This document shows positions 1-13,020 of a stretch of DNA of 64,000 nucleotides, in pieces. The first letter of the stretch is position 1; each line of letters opens with the position of its first letter. The stretch comes from Aculops lycopersici (lineage: Eukaryota > Arthropoda > Arachnida > Trombidiformes > Eriophyidae). The translations under genes were made by a program, and so were the position numbers. The stretch is from contig WNKI01000001.1 of the NCBI GenBank assembly GCA_015350385.1, positions 6,032,087 to 6,096,086 on the forward strand. Reading direction: 5' to 3'. The notes below the pieces were generated by a model. The model ran no database searches. It had not been told where the DNA came from and was given only the letters and a program-made list of their open reading frames with translations.

Positions 1-43
<43 letters not shown>
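1..43. repeat. (CT)n microsatellite at window edge
   Basis: Uninterrupted CT dinucleotides running off the left edge. Confidence 0.98.
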
Positions 44-51
<8 letters not shown>

Positions 52-1120
52 GTCGCTTGTCCCTCTGTCTTGCTGCAGTTAGGGCCACAAACGAACTTCG
101 ATTGCTAAGGAGATATAAACTGAAGGCTCCATATACTTTCAATGGCTCTACTTGCAACAACACCGCCAACTGAGCAGATGAAAGCGATGGAAAACGACAA
201 CGACGACTGAGAGGAAGCGACGAGTTATTTGAGACATGAATTCCATTAATTTTGGCGAGCCTCCTGGAGAATTCACTACTGCACGACCATCTACACACGT
301 CGAGTAGGAATCGCGTTAGTTTTGCGCCATCGGCGCCGGCCCCCATGTAACTAGTCAATTTTTTGGCTAGCTAGCTCGGCGCTTCGGTCTTGGCAGATGC
401 GCATGTCCGTGCGCCGCGCGCCGCGCACAGTCCAAGTCGCGGGCAAGCGAGAAGGCGACCGGGGACCTAGCGCCGAGTGGAGCGCGCTTGTTTCCCGCGT
501 GCGACATCCCCACTGTACCTTCAAGGGCGCGGGCAATCTGAGAGAAGGGCCAAGACTAAACTACGAGTCGTTAGTTGTTCGTGAGGAACAAGTCGATGCA
601 AGACTTTTGTACTTTTTGGCAAGCGCATCGGCAGGCAGGCAGGCAGTCAAATCAACGCTGTCGTCGTCGGCGCCTTCATTGTTCGAGCTGGGCGCCGGAT
701 CGAGTAGAGTTGCAAAGTTCAGTTGTGGGAGAGTTGGCCGGCGAGTTTGCCGGTGGACAAGCGAGAAAGAGGGAGAGTTGAGGGGCAATAGTAGAATGGC
801 CAATTGAGAGTTTGGCGTGGTCGTCATACATGTAGTTGTGGTGATCTCTTGGTGGTGGTTCTCGTCGTTGGGAATAGTCGTTGGCTCGTTGGTGCAGATC
901 GTATAATTCATCGCCCGCTTGGTGCCGTCTGCTCCTCTGGGCTCTGCATCGCATTGCGATCGTTTCCTCTCGTTGTAGCACCACCACCACGTCGAGCTAC
1001 TTTTGTCAAGCGAGCCAGTCAATGGAGTGGGGGCAGCCAATCGATTGCTCCGTGGCGCCATTGACTTTTCAACAGCAACAACAACAATCGCTAGATTCTT
1101 TGCCAGAACTTCAACTCGAG

Positions 1121-1143
1121 CAGCAGCAGCAGCAGCAGCAGCA
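1121..1143. repeat. (CAG)n microsatellite
   Basis: Seven to eight CAG units in noncoding DNA, next to CAA-rich sequence. Confidence 0.95.
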
Positions 1144-2636
1144 TCAAGAGCAACAACAACATCAACGATCACACAACAGCAAAGCAGAACGAGAAAAGAC
1201 ATCGCCGACGACACCGGCCAACGAGTCCCATGATTGATCGTGTGTGTCGCGAGCTGATTCATTTTTGTCCTCGCCTCAAGTGTATATACCTGCGATCGTA
1301 GGTGCGTGGCGCGCTCGTGTGCGACCACGAAGAGCGACTAGACAGATGCAAACTACAGAAAGTGGGCTCCTTTGTACGATGGCAGCAAGTTTAATGATTG
1401 TCGAACTGAGAAAAAAGTACTCAAAGTTACAACACGAGACTCTGCAAAGGACAAGTGACTTTCGAATGTAAGTTTCAACTTCGCCATTAAATACAAGAGT
1501 TTATTACAAGTTTCCACCGAAACAAAAAGAATCGGAGCTCAACGTTTTGGCTTGACCAAGAAGAGAACGAATCAAACTTGAGAAGGAGAAACCGAGAATC
1601 AAATACAAGAGTAAACCAGTCGACAGGTAAGTGTTGTAATGAAGTGGCCTTGGGCTTCCTTCTAACCATCGGCCAGCCGTCTGACTGCCGATCTTTTTTC
1701 TCGCCCTCCGCCAAATCGGAGCAAGTTGGCCAAACGTTCGGCTTCTAATTAGATCAGTTCGGTTCAGTTTCCTTGCTCTCTGTTTAGGCGAGCAGAGAAC
1801 AAGCGAGCGGGCCACTAATGGACACAACATCACATCATCAGTAGCGTGAGAGGCGAGAAAAAAAACGCTCGCCTTAGTTTGGGCGCAGTTACCTGGCCGT
1901 GCGAGTATCAAGTAGCGGCGCGCGTGGCAATTAGTTTCTTCCTTTCTCTTCTCTTCTCTTCTCGCGCTCGCCCCTCTTCTTCTCTCTTATGCTCGCTCCC
2001 TGTGCTCATTTGCAATGCTGCAAATAGACACCGGCAATCAGCATTCCAGCGCCAGGTAATTCGGGCGCCGTTTCTTGGGCCAGCGTAGTCGTCTTTGATT
2101 TGCTTGGCCTTCGGGAGGAAACTCAATTAGTTGCGACAGTCAATGCGCGTCCTTGCGGCGCCCGTCTTGAGTCGTAAATCTAGCCGAGCATTGTTGTTTG
2201 ATCGTCTCTTGGTTGCTGTTGTTGATGTATTTGTTGCCGTCGCTGAGGTAGACGACGTAATTTATGTTGCTATTTTTACCTGTATCTCCTCCATCTCAAG
2301 CCAAATGGATCCTCGGAGGGAATCGTTGAATCAAAATTAGTAGGAACAAAGCGAGAAGTTGGGGGTAGGGAGCTGGCCTCAGAAGAGGCAGAGACAGAGA
2401 CACATTAGCAAGTATAACGAGCAAAATAGAGGCCGACCAACCAACCGCCTCTCCGAAGTGCCACTCAAATTTTTAGGTCAACCCTTTGATTGGCCCCTAA
2501 GCTTTATTACAGTGATTGATGGGCAGCGTTCTAGGCGATGAAACGAGATGCAATGTTAGTGGCAACGACGACCGCGACGACTGGGCAAAAGTTATTTTAC
2601 TCTTGCGATGGGAAAAATTTAATTTGGAAGACTCCT

Positions 2637-2663
2637 TCTCTCTCTCTCTCTCTCTCTCTCTCT
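2637..2663. repeat. (CT)n microsatellite
   Basis: About 13 CT units. Confidence 0.95.
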
Positions 2664-3997
2664 TGCAAAATTCCCGCTTACTAAAGGGACTCCCTCTTCC
2701 TGTTGACCTTGTTCCAATCCGGCGAAATTTTCAGCTCACCTGCAATCCTATCTCCTGACCAATTGAGATTAAGTTATAGACAGATGGACAGAAAAATTGA
2801 GAAAGCAACAAAACGAGTGTAAGTTTGGGGTTTTTTCTCGCGGAGTTATAATTAGAGGACATCAATTGGACCTTTGGGGTCGATTTTGTCGCTTTCTATT
2901 TCTTTTTTGCTCTGGAGAAGGGGAAAAAGTGTGCGCGTTTCCTGTTCAGTGGCCTACAAAGTGCAAGCGCCGCCCTCTGTATCAAAAGCGGGAGAGGGAA
3001 ACAGAAGAAACCCAGTTAGCTGGCTCATTGTAATTTATGGCTTCCGCTGTCGTCTAAGCGAGACGACTTATTCCACTTAGTCTCGCTCGTTCGCTTGGTG
3101 GCTAGCTAACCAAACTAAGGGGAAACGCCGACGCCAATGCCCAGCAAGCTAGCTCAGAGTGGGCGCTTCTTTGCCCGCTCTGAGCCAGTCAGTGTATGTG
3201 TGTCTCCCTCTCTAACACTCCCACTTTCTTTTGCTTTTTAGCGTTTGTTTGTTACAATTGAAGAAACCAAAACTACTGCTACACGAGCCACCGACATTAC
3301 AAAGGGTTATTTGGATATTCTCTACTCGTATTTTCAACTAGCCAGCGGGCCAATTGTCGTTTCGGTGGCCAGTAATAGCTGACTGCTAGCTCACGTTGTC
3401 GTCGTCGCCGCCGTCGTCGCATTGGAGACTTCTGCTCTTTCCACATAGCAACTTTTCTCCACCACTCGCTTGCGCTCGCCGCACAGATGGACAGGCCAAG
3501 GTTATTAGTTGGCCATCATTCGTTTCTGGCCTCAAGTCTCAGTTTCTGCTTCTGTTTCCCCTGAGTTTTGGGCTAAACTCTGGCCTCAACTCTAAGTAAG
3601 TCAGTGGGGCTACATGTATGAGTTGAACTTACCCGCTCGGCAAATAGACAAATTGGCTCGCCTTGTTTGTTGGGCCGATCAACTCGTTGGCCACAACCAG
3701 CGACCGGTCAGCGCAAGCCTCAGCTCTGCTCGCTCGCACGCTCTTTATTCTTTCTCTATTTCTCACAGCACACCGCCGCAGCGGTAGCCTCACATGATTA
3801 CGCAGCGGCAAACAGTCTTGCCTGTTCAAGTTGTGCGGCAAGTGTGTGCGTGAGAGAGCGTGTTCACCGCCGTAATCATTACCTGAGCAGTGGAGTGGCG
3901 CCAGCAACAGTCCAGGTGACTACCTATCTGGGCAAACTTAATCTTCTCCTCTGGTTGGCTTTGGTGTCCATTGGAGGTGGCGGTGGTATTTGTATTA

Positions 3998-4060
3998 GCA
4001 TCAGTATCAGTATCAGTATCAGTATCAGTATCGGCATTTGTATTTGTATTTGTATTTGTT
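3998..4060. repeat. Compound hexamer repeat (AGTATC)n then (TTTGTA)n
   Basis: About five copies of the first unit followed directly by about four of the second. Confidence 0.9.
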
Positions 4061-4681
4061 ATGGCGGTAGTAGCGGTAGTTGTGGCAAACTTGTGAAGCG
4101 TGCACCTGACGGCGAGAGCGAGAGCAACGCGTCGTTTGTCAGCTCCAACTTGAGACTCTATTTGCCACGATGTCCACTTTGGAATACGCAACAACACAAC
4201 ACAACACAACATAATCACCTCCTCCTCCTCCTCCTCACTGGCACTCAATTGTTTGTGTTGTTGTTGTTGTCGTCGTCGTCGTTACTATACTAGTTTAGCG
4301 CTTGAAATGAAAGGGAATTGACTCCGCTGACCGAACAGTCGATCGAAAGCTTCCTACGCTAATGCCTCACAAACACACTTAGTTTGCATATCATTTGCGC
4401 CCATCAGTTGGCTTGTCGATTCAATCGGTCAGCGCAAAGCATATGCTAGCCTCCAATCATCTGGCCAGTGGCCTTTACCGCGACAGTGGCCGCCGCCGCC
4501 GCAGCCGAGTTACGCAACGCGGACCCTCGGCAACACAACGGCGCCAGCCAGGCGCACGTAACAACCATGCGCCCTGGCCAATCCCCCCTAGCTACACGCT
4601 GAACCGGAAGTGCGCGGCCAGGCGAGCCGCTGAGCGTCTACCTGCTCGCCTTATGTTCTGTTTTCAGTTTAATCTACCCCC

Positions 4682-4721
4682 TTCTATTCTATTCTATTCT
4701 ATTCTATTCTATTCTATTCTG
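4682..4721. repeat. (ATTCT)n pentanucleotide repeat
   Basis: Seven to eight units, with degenerate units continuing to about 4759. Confidence 0.95.
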
Positions 4722-5160
4722 TTCGATTGCGCTCCCCTCTATTCTGTTCTATTCTATCTATTTCGTCTGATCAAACAGAGAGCGCCAATCAACATGACAC
4801 CTCAAGTTGAACGTCAGGACGGCAGACAAAGATAAACATACAAATGCAACTTGCAAGCTCGCCATAAGTTCACGCGGACTTATGGCGGTGACTTAAGCGT
4901 CTGTGTCCACTTGTCTTTGCCTCTCCCCACCCGTTTCTCTAGAAAATGAGCATGTCACCTTTGAAAGGTAAAGTGGCGCTAGCGCTAGCAAATCGGCAAA
5001 GGTTCAGTCGGCGGAGATGCTGACTTGCGTCTAGCCGCGGGCTTTAAGTGCTCCGATGCTCTGCCACTCAACCGCTCTTATCCCATCTCAACACGTCACA
5101 AAACATAAGGCGCCACGTCCCGTCGCCACCTATCGGCGCTTGTTAACCACTTGGGATTTG

Positions 5161-5184
5161 ATGATGATGATGATGATGATGATG
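5161..5184. repeat. (GAT)n microsatellite
   Basis: About eight GAT units followed by (GCT)n. Confidence 0.93.
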
Positions 5185-7008
5185 CTGCTGCTGCAATTAC
5201 ATTTGTTGTATCATCAATATCACCGGCTTTAGCTTGTAGAGTTTGGAGAGGTTAATGTCGGCCTAGTTTGAGATATATGGATCAATGGATGGAGTTGGAG
5301 GAAAAGGGTTGATATTGCAACAAATCACCAAAAGTTGATTGGTCGTCAACTGGATGGTGGATTGGCACGTGAAGTGTCATTGTCCTTTGAGTTGATGATT
5401 CGCCGTCGTCGTCGTAAACTTTCGTTTGGTTTGCTTCCTTTTGAAATGAGATTTTTCGATCCCCTTGTGACTCTCGGTCCAGTGTGGAACAAACGAAATT
5501 TTAGCGGCAATTCTCCGCAGAGAAAACTCCCATCTCATGGAATCCAACTCGCCGTCAACTTGGGTGCTTGCGATGAAGTGTCTAAAGTGCAGCTTAACTA
5601 AACTAAACTCAATAGTTACTGCCCTTTTGTTGACAATCTCAGAGCAATTGCTTGCTCTGTAGCTAGCTAGCAGTGTTTTAGAATCGGCGCGTAGGCGACT
5701 CGGTGCCCTAAACTAAGACTCTGAGTCCAGAACTCAAAACTCGGAACTCAAATCTCACCACTTGCCACTCACTAAACCACTTGTGATGGCGAGAGCAAAC
5801 AACTGGTAGTGGTGTTGCAAAGTATAGAATAGAGAGACGACAAACGAATGGTGGCAAACGAACGATGGGGAGGAGGAGGACGACTAGCCGTGTGGTATTA
5901 GTTGTAGTAGTATATAAAGTGTGACCGGCAATTCTAATATTTCACCCTTGCTCTCATTGCGTTTCTTTTCCTCTCTCTCCCCCTCCCTCTTCTGAGCCGA
6001 TAAACGGAGAGACTAGTGGCGGCGGCGGTGGCCAACTTCCGGTTCGAGTCTCGAAGTGACGAACTCGAAACTGGATTTGATGTTGTTATTGTCCATTTTG
6101 CCGCTCTTTTTATGGCCAGCGAGCAAGAGAGCGGAGCACTAAACTCAAGAGAACAGGACCCAAGTCCCACTTCCGGTGCCTGGATGCTATTTGATTTGAC
6201 GATCAAGCTCCTCTTTTTCTTCAGAGCCGAGGAGCTGGAGCTCTGGCCTGAGGTTCTTTGGTTGTTGGGCATGGGAGCCAAAGGTTGAGACTTTCGGTGG
6301 CCCTTCGGGCCGCCGGAAGTGCCGAGAGGCGAGCATCATTACGAGCAACCACGAGTTTGCCCTCTCGTCTCGCGCCGCGGCGCTGGATTCCGAGAATCTG
6401 GGATTTTTCTCAGTCTGCATTCTAATTTCGGGCGCGAGTTGGAATGGAAGCAGTTGGCTGGACACGAGGAAAACGTGAGCCCTTCGCCCACTTACCTGTT
6501 TGGCGGGGGAAAGATGGCAACTTTTGTGTGGAAGAAAAAGAGCAGCGCGCCCCTTGTTGCCTCAGTGAGGAGAAAAAACCATTTTCCAACCACTCTTTTC
6601 TCGCTCTCTCTCTCCACGCGCCTCTTGGCTCCTCCCTCTTCTCCTCTTCAGTGTTGTAAGCAGGTGAGGAAGCAAACAAGCAACCAACCAATGGGTAATT
6701 GGTAGCGGCGGCGGCTCTTTCGGAATACCAACGGACCAACTAGTGTGAGGCAATGAGCAAGATGATCGCGAGGATGATGATGATGTTGTTTTTGTTGCGC
6801 TCATGAACTTTACCTGCGCTTGCACTCCATTCAGGTCGCTGGTTATCTGGATTCAGACAGGATCCTAAATGAAAAAGTTTTCCTCGTTGCCCATTAGGTG
6901 CCACCGACAAGCTGGCTTGCTGTCTGGCTGGTCGATTAGGGGAAGAAAACAAAAGGGCAAAAGGGGGATGAATTGGAGGTGGAGATACGGGGAAGAGTCT
7001 CTCTTACT

Positions 7009-7029
7009 CTCTCTCTCTCTCTCTCTCTA
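7009..7029. repeat. (CT)n microsatellite
   Basis: About ten CT units. Confidence 0.93.
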
Positions 7030-7858
7030 TCGTTTTGAGCTTTCAATGAACCTCCGCAGGCAAGTGAGGACGAATAAAATAAAATAATTCTCGGTCAGCC
7101 AGGTAACCAGCCGCCAGTTCGGGTGAACCCTTGGTCGTGAGCTGAGGGAATAATGATGATGATCAGCTAGTTGCTAGTGGTTCGCGTAAAAACTCAAACA
7201 ACTATTCAATAAGCCGAGCGAGACCCAAGAGACTAAGGGCCAGTTGTGCTCACTTTAGAATGAGTGCGTCGAGTTATGAATATTTAGGTAGCGCCCAAAC
7301 TACACACCCAATTACCTGCTCACTCACTAGCTCGCTCGCAGCGACTTGTTTGCTTCTCCTCATCCTCATCTTCCTCCTCCGGTTGCTGTCTCGGGCGCTA
7401 GCGTGGCAATCCTTTCGATCACACCTATAGAAGCCGGGCCGGTAATCGTCGCCTCGCGCTCCGACTGAAACCACTCAGGTCGCAGTTAAGAGTTTGCCAG
7501 TCATCAGCGGATTATGACCAACTGGCTGGCCGGCTGGTTTATTGCAGTCCCACTAGCATCGTTTCTTCTCTTCCGTCGACCGGGGACAAGAGAGCGAGCG
7601 AGCGCGCGAGCGAGTGAGCGGATAACAGTAAGAAAATGCCCGACAGGCAAGTTAATCAATTTAAGCAAATCTAATTACCAACGGCGTTAGTCCTACCCAA
7701 TGGCCGCTAGCAAACTGAAGGACAAGCGGGAGCTGCGTCGGTGGCCGATCTCGAAATTGATCTCATCAGCTGATTTTTTCCTTACGGACCCCACCCCCCT
7801 TGTTCGTCTGCTTGCGTCGGTTAGCCTGTCTGCTTGTCGACTATTTGAGCTGCTGCTG

Positions 7859-7899
7859 TTGATGTTGTTGTTGTTGTTGTTGTTGTTGCTGCTGCTGCC
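7859..7899. repeat. (TTG)n/(CTG)n microsatellite
   Basis: TTG units merging into CTG units. Confidence 0.93.
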
Positions 7900-9580
7900 A
7901 CTAAATCTAACATGTAACTCGTTAGTAGCTGGCTCATCGTCGCCGTTGTCGTAGTAGTACTCGAGTTCATTGAGAGAAATGAGCCAACTACTTTGCTTGC
8001 TAAAAGTAAGAGCGCCACCGACGCGCTTCCGATTCTCGGTTTCCAAATGATACATGGTGTGTTGGTGTGGTGTTAAAGGATTGGCTGCGATAAAAGACAT
8101 ACCAAAGGAAGAGACGACGATGCGGTGGACTACGTGAAAGTGAAGAGTTTGGGTAAATTTGATGCGATAGATAGATGGCAGCTAAGTGGTTGGCCTTCTC
8201 CACCAACAAGCCACAAAAAGTCTATCTACAATGTAAGACACCCGAAGCCCGACGCCAAGCGGAAGTGGGAAGCGTGAGATCGACGACACCTCCCACTTGC
8301 GACGGGATCTCGGATAACAACCACCGGCTCGGTATCCAGTGAGTGTGTGTCGCGCGTCCATCGAGGAGAAAAATGCCAGCGGCCCGGTGATTTTGACATT
8401 GTGGTTGCCGAGTCTCTCCACTATTCTCGTCCATTTCTCTCTCACTCTCTCGACTCGTAACTCGTGACTCCCAACTCGCCATTCGACGTTCAAGTCCTTC
8501 GCTATGTGGTCAAGTCTCTCTGGAGTCGAGATGGATATTGAGATGATGAAGGAATCGTATGTGCGCAGCTGAACAGTCTAGCTGATCACCACCAAGTTTG
8601 GTGCTCGCTCGCTCGCCAACCTAATTGAATAGATTCAACCACACGGGAGCAAAGCAGAGAAATAAGACGATGACAACGACGACGACCATCTTGCCTCTGC
8701 CGTCCGGTTGGCTGGCTGGCTGTTAGTTGGTGTCCCATTGTATTGGTCATCAATCAAGCATATGCATCGTTGACCAGCTCCTCTTTCCGTTTTCCGTTAG
8801 TCTGGTCCGTTAGCTAGCTAGCTAGCTTGCTGGCTGGCTGACTGACTGACTAGTTTGCTTGGCTCTGCTGCGACTGACGCGCTCACTTCCAGTGTGAGTT
8901 GTGTCCTCGCTCTAAAGAGGAATAGGGAATCACTCTCTTGATAATATTATTATTACTATCAAGAATTATTACTGTCGGGATAGCTATTTGTTGATGGCTT
9001 GGCGTCACGCCCACCCGCTCAACTGGCAACGGGAGCTTCCGCTGCTCTCGTTGCATAATAATCGTCAGGAGCGGAAATAAACTCAAACTCGATTTGTGAA
9101 GACTTTATTTGAAATAAGATAGACCTCGGATTTGGACGGAAGAGTTAGTGCCGCTGTGGTAGTAGTAGTCGTTATTATTTTAGTTGTTGTTATCGCTCCC
9201 CTCTTTGCGGATGACGATGCTCACATTGGTCTTGCCAACCTCTAGCGCTCGTCGCTTCGCAAAATTCAAGATTCAACCGATGAAAGTTTTAAGGGAATTT
9301 AAATCAAGTGCCAGAAATCCCCTAAATCAACTACCATTTCCATCAAACAAATCCATCGGCTTTCCTAAAGGAACTGAGAGGAATCGTGCATTTGACTGAG
9401 CATTCAGCTCCAATTGCAGCCTGCCTATTGCCTATCAAATGGTATTCGGTCTCTAATTTGGTAGCCGCCGCCGCCGCCGCCGCCGCTGTCGCCAACCAGT
9501 CGGAATGATGCTTGGAGTCAGTGAGTCGGTATTTTGCTGACTCTCTTTCTCCTTGAACGAATCAAGAATCGAGATCAGAG

Positions 9581-9636
9581 TTTAAGTTTAAGTTTAAGTT
9601 TAAGTTTAAGTTTAAGTTTAAGTTTAAGTTTAAGTT
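9581..9636. repeat. (TTTAAG)n hexanucleotide array
   Basis: About nine perfect units. Confidence 0.96.
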
Positions 9637-9816
9637 GGAGTTGAATTTGAGGACCTTGGTGATGATGAGCTTAAAACAAACGCTTGCTCACTTGACTGAG
9701 TTGAGTAAAACTGGACCAGCTTTTGATTTTAGCATCATTTCAGTATGCAGCTCAATAGAGAGCTGAAATCCGCTAAGCTAGTGGCGCGCTTCTACTGTAT
9801 GCCACCACTGAATGGG

Positions 9817-9872
9817 ATGGAATAGAATAGAATAGAATAGAATAGATTGGAATAGAATAGAATAGAATAGAG
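9817..9872. repeat. (AATAG)n pentanucleotide repeat
   Basis: About ten units with one GGAAT-type variant. It is the reverse complement of the 4682-4721 repeat unit. Confidence 0.95.
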
Positions 9873-12320
9873 AGATTAAATTGCATATAAATCGAGAGTT
9901 TAAATTTTCAATTGCTTGCTTTAGAGATTTTCCGCATTCCAGATTCTAAGCTAAATTTTAGTTCAGGATTTTGAGCTCACACCAAAACCAGAGCTCCTCT
10001 TAGCGTTTGGTGGTCGCCACGGCCAAAAGCAATGGATTTACCAACTTTGTTATAGTGTGTTACAACACCCATTGCAGCTTTCATCGAGCGTCAACTTCCA
10101 CTTGGCCGCCCATCGATTTGATGTGGTTGTCGTCGATGTTGATTCACATTCTGCTCCAGTCTCTACTTGGTAGCTCTACTTGTCGTCCGTGGAAGGCAAT
10201 GAATTTTCAACGATAAAACTCTGAGCAAAAAGGGATCGATCTTGGCGCCATCAAGTGGCCGAGCATCGAGTTTAATCTCTCGCTCGTGATAGATAGAATC
10301 ACAATTGGGCTGATAGGTGGCAAGCGTGCGCGCAGCGACTTTGCACACGCCGCTTCCTGTACTTGCTACCTGCGGCTCGCCATTCACTTCTCGTGCGATC
10401 AACTAAACCTCATCCTTTACTATCTGCCCAAAAATCAGACGGTCGTTTTGCACCTGTATTTTTCCACTTTGTTGTTGCGTCATCAAGTTTGTTCCTCCGT
10501 ATCACTGCTAGACCTCAACTTGAAGCTCAAGCTTGTTATTAGGGACGCAAATAGACTAAGTCGACAACTACAACCACCTGCTGCTAACCTTGATTTGGAG
10601 GCAAGTTAAAGTTATTCCCTTCTCTTACCCAGTCAAACTGAGGCCTGCAATTCTGTTATTTTCATCCGTTTCATTTGGACCCTCTTCTCTTTCTCTCATC
10701 TTTGAAACTGCGCATTAGTCGCAAAGGGAGATTGAAATCATTGATGTGAAAGGGTGGAAAATTTTGCTAGGTAAATTTTGTAAAGAGTGCGCCCATTGGC
10801 GCAGTTTTACTATAAATTTTGCGCGCTAATCTGCGAAAATCACCACCTACCATGTGACGTGACGTGATGGATTTTCGCAACACTAACGCTCATACAAGCG
10901 CGCCCGGTTAATGCCTCCAACTCTGACGATTAACACTCAAAGATCTTCAAGAGGAGACCTGAGATTCTAGACGGAAGTGAGCGGTAGGCGACAATTGAGA
11001 CTTCCAAGTGGCGAGTCTCCCTCTTTCTCTTTCTTGGGCGAGACGCCTCCAGATACAAGATGAAGTCGCCACCTGCAAGGTGGCACCAAGAAATCCCCTG
11101 CTATTTACAACTTCCGTTCAAACGACTGCCTCCATTTCTTTATTGAGTCGGCTAGTTACTTGAGCTAGTCGGTTGGCTCGCAACTCTCATTTGTAACGTT
11201 AAGATGGCAAGGAAACCGACGCGAGCTCATGAGAATCTGCCGCCGGAAGCGAGTTGGTTTTTGTTGCGGCGATCAAGTGCTAAGTGTGTACTTTAGCACA
11301 GGACCACTGTTAGTACTCGGGACTAAGGCTCGTCTCTGATGCAAGTCGGAGGCGGAAATCTGGGAAAACTGGCTAACTAGCTGGCTACCTGTTTGTTGTT
11401 GTACCACAAAACTGTAAATGGGTTTGGCTCGGAAGCCATTAGAGATGTTATGTTGCCTTGCGTTGTGTTGGCACCTAAGGGGTTTAGTATAGCTGCCATC
11501 GCGAAGCTAACCGGAGGAACGCAGCCACAAAAGAGCGACAAACAGTAAGCTCTCGTGAGGAGGAGAGAGCGATCCATTATGTGTTCATGTAGCCAACTGG
11601 CGAGCGGGTTTGTCAGCCGACACATAACAAACGATCGCGGTTTTTGTCCGTTTGTTGTTGGTTTGTTTTGGTTTCTTGGTTTCGGCATTTCTACCGCACA
11701 AGTTGGTGTTAGTTGGTTTTGAAAAAAGGTAAACGAAAATAGATGATCATTATTGTTAACTAGTTTGTTTTCCAAGTTTTTTCTCCCTTCCAAACTACCA
11801 AGTAACCGCATCAAACATGAGTATAAAGCCCCCAAAAAACCAGGATACTCGGGAGTGTGTGTGAGAGAGAGAGAGCAGACTTTTGACCTTGAAATGTCTG
11901 TGGTTTTCAAACACTAAAACTCAAATGATCGGTTGGAATATAATCCATTCCAGCAAAGCAGGTCTCTGGTTATAAAGAGAGTGGGAGCAAATATTAGCCA
12001 CTCGACTCGCATCACTATGGCTCCCAACGGCGCCATTTGACCATCGCAGCCACCAGCGCGATGCTCCATCTCTCCCTCTAAAAGAGAAAACTGGTGGCTC
12101 GAATTTGCATATTCTAATACAAACTTTGTTACTGTTGCCCCCACTGCTGCCACCACCTAACGACTGGCCACTTGTTTTCACTACTAGCTTAGTGGCTTCA
12201 GCTTGCCGCCAGCTAGCCAGGCAGCCGACCAACCAAAACCGTGACGATATCAGGCTCCACTTGCTGCGTCCCTCGGTCCAAGATCAACTCCGCTACCTTC
12301 GTTACGAGCCGCAAGTTATC

Positions 12321-12347
12321 TGATCGTTGTCGTTGTCGTCGTTGTCG

Positions 12348-12379
<32 letters not shown>

Positions 12380-12393
12380 GTCGTCGTCGTTGT
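12321..12393. repeat. (GTC)n/(GTT) trinucleotide array
   Basis: A higher-order pattern GTTGTCGTC repeated, ending in pure GTC units. Confidence 0.93.
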
Positions 12394-12991
12394 TGCTAAC
12401 GCTTGCGAGTGAATGTATGATCGCAACACGCTTGCGAAATGATGGTTCCACTGATGATGGTCTTACCTGCCGAGGCTGATGATGATCCTGGTGCTTGTAA
12501 CTCTGGGCTAACGTCTACTTTGCTTCGACATAAAGTCACATAGATAGAGAATGATGAATCCCGTAGAGAGCAGAGGCAAGGTCAGGTAGTGGTGCTGGTG
12601 ATTTAGTCGCAGCAGGTGAATTTGTTCTGATTTCTCTCCCACTCTTACCCTTTCCTCTCTCTCTCTCTCTCTTTCTCTCGAGTGCAAGTCATGTGCGTAA
12701 ATCGCACGACTCACCAAGCGGATCGAGTGGTGGGTTGTCAGCCTGACAGGTATGCGGCAGGTAGGCAGACTTCCAACGACGACCATCACCACGACAACTC
12801 ACTCTCCCGCTGGGCCACTTCCGCTCCCACGGCCGCCGACCTTGAGGTGGAAATTGTGGTGGTGGCGTGGCCTCAAGTTTTGCTTGCTGAAATGTCCATC
12901 CGGATATTGGGCAAGTCAATGCGCGAACGTCGCTCAGTCAAACAACTACCGTAACGGCGTCAACGATGACGCAATGAAGTCAAATGGACTA

Positions 12992-13020
12992 GGCTCTCTC
13001 TCTCTCTCTCTCTCTCTCTC
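12992..13020. repeat. (CT)n microsatellite
   Basis: About 14 CT units. Confidence 0.93.

Noticed and set aside
561..1328. 255-codon minus-strand frame
   Set aside because: Low-complexity composition from CAG/CAA repeats on the other strand, no domain, and no splice context.
6041..6053. GGTTCGAGTCTCG resembling a tRNA B box
   Set aside because: No matching A box at the right distance and no acceptor or anticodon stem could be drawn.
9581..9636. Interstitial telomeric sequence
   Set aside because: TTTAAG is not the arthropod TTAGG or the TTAGGG repeat.
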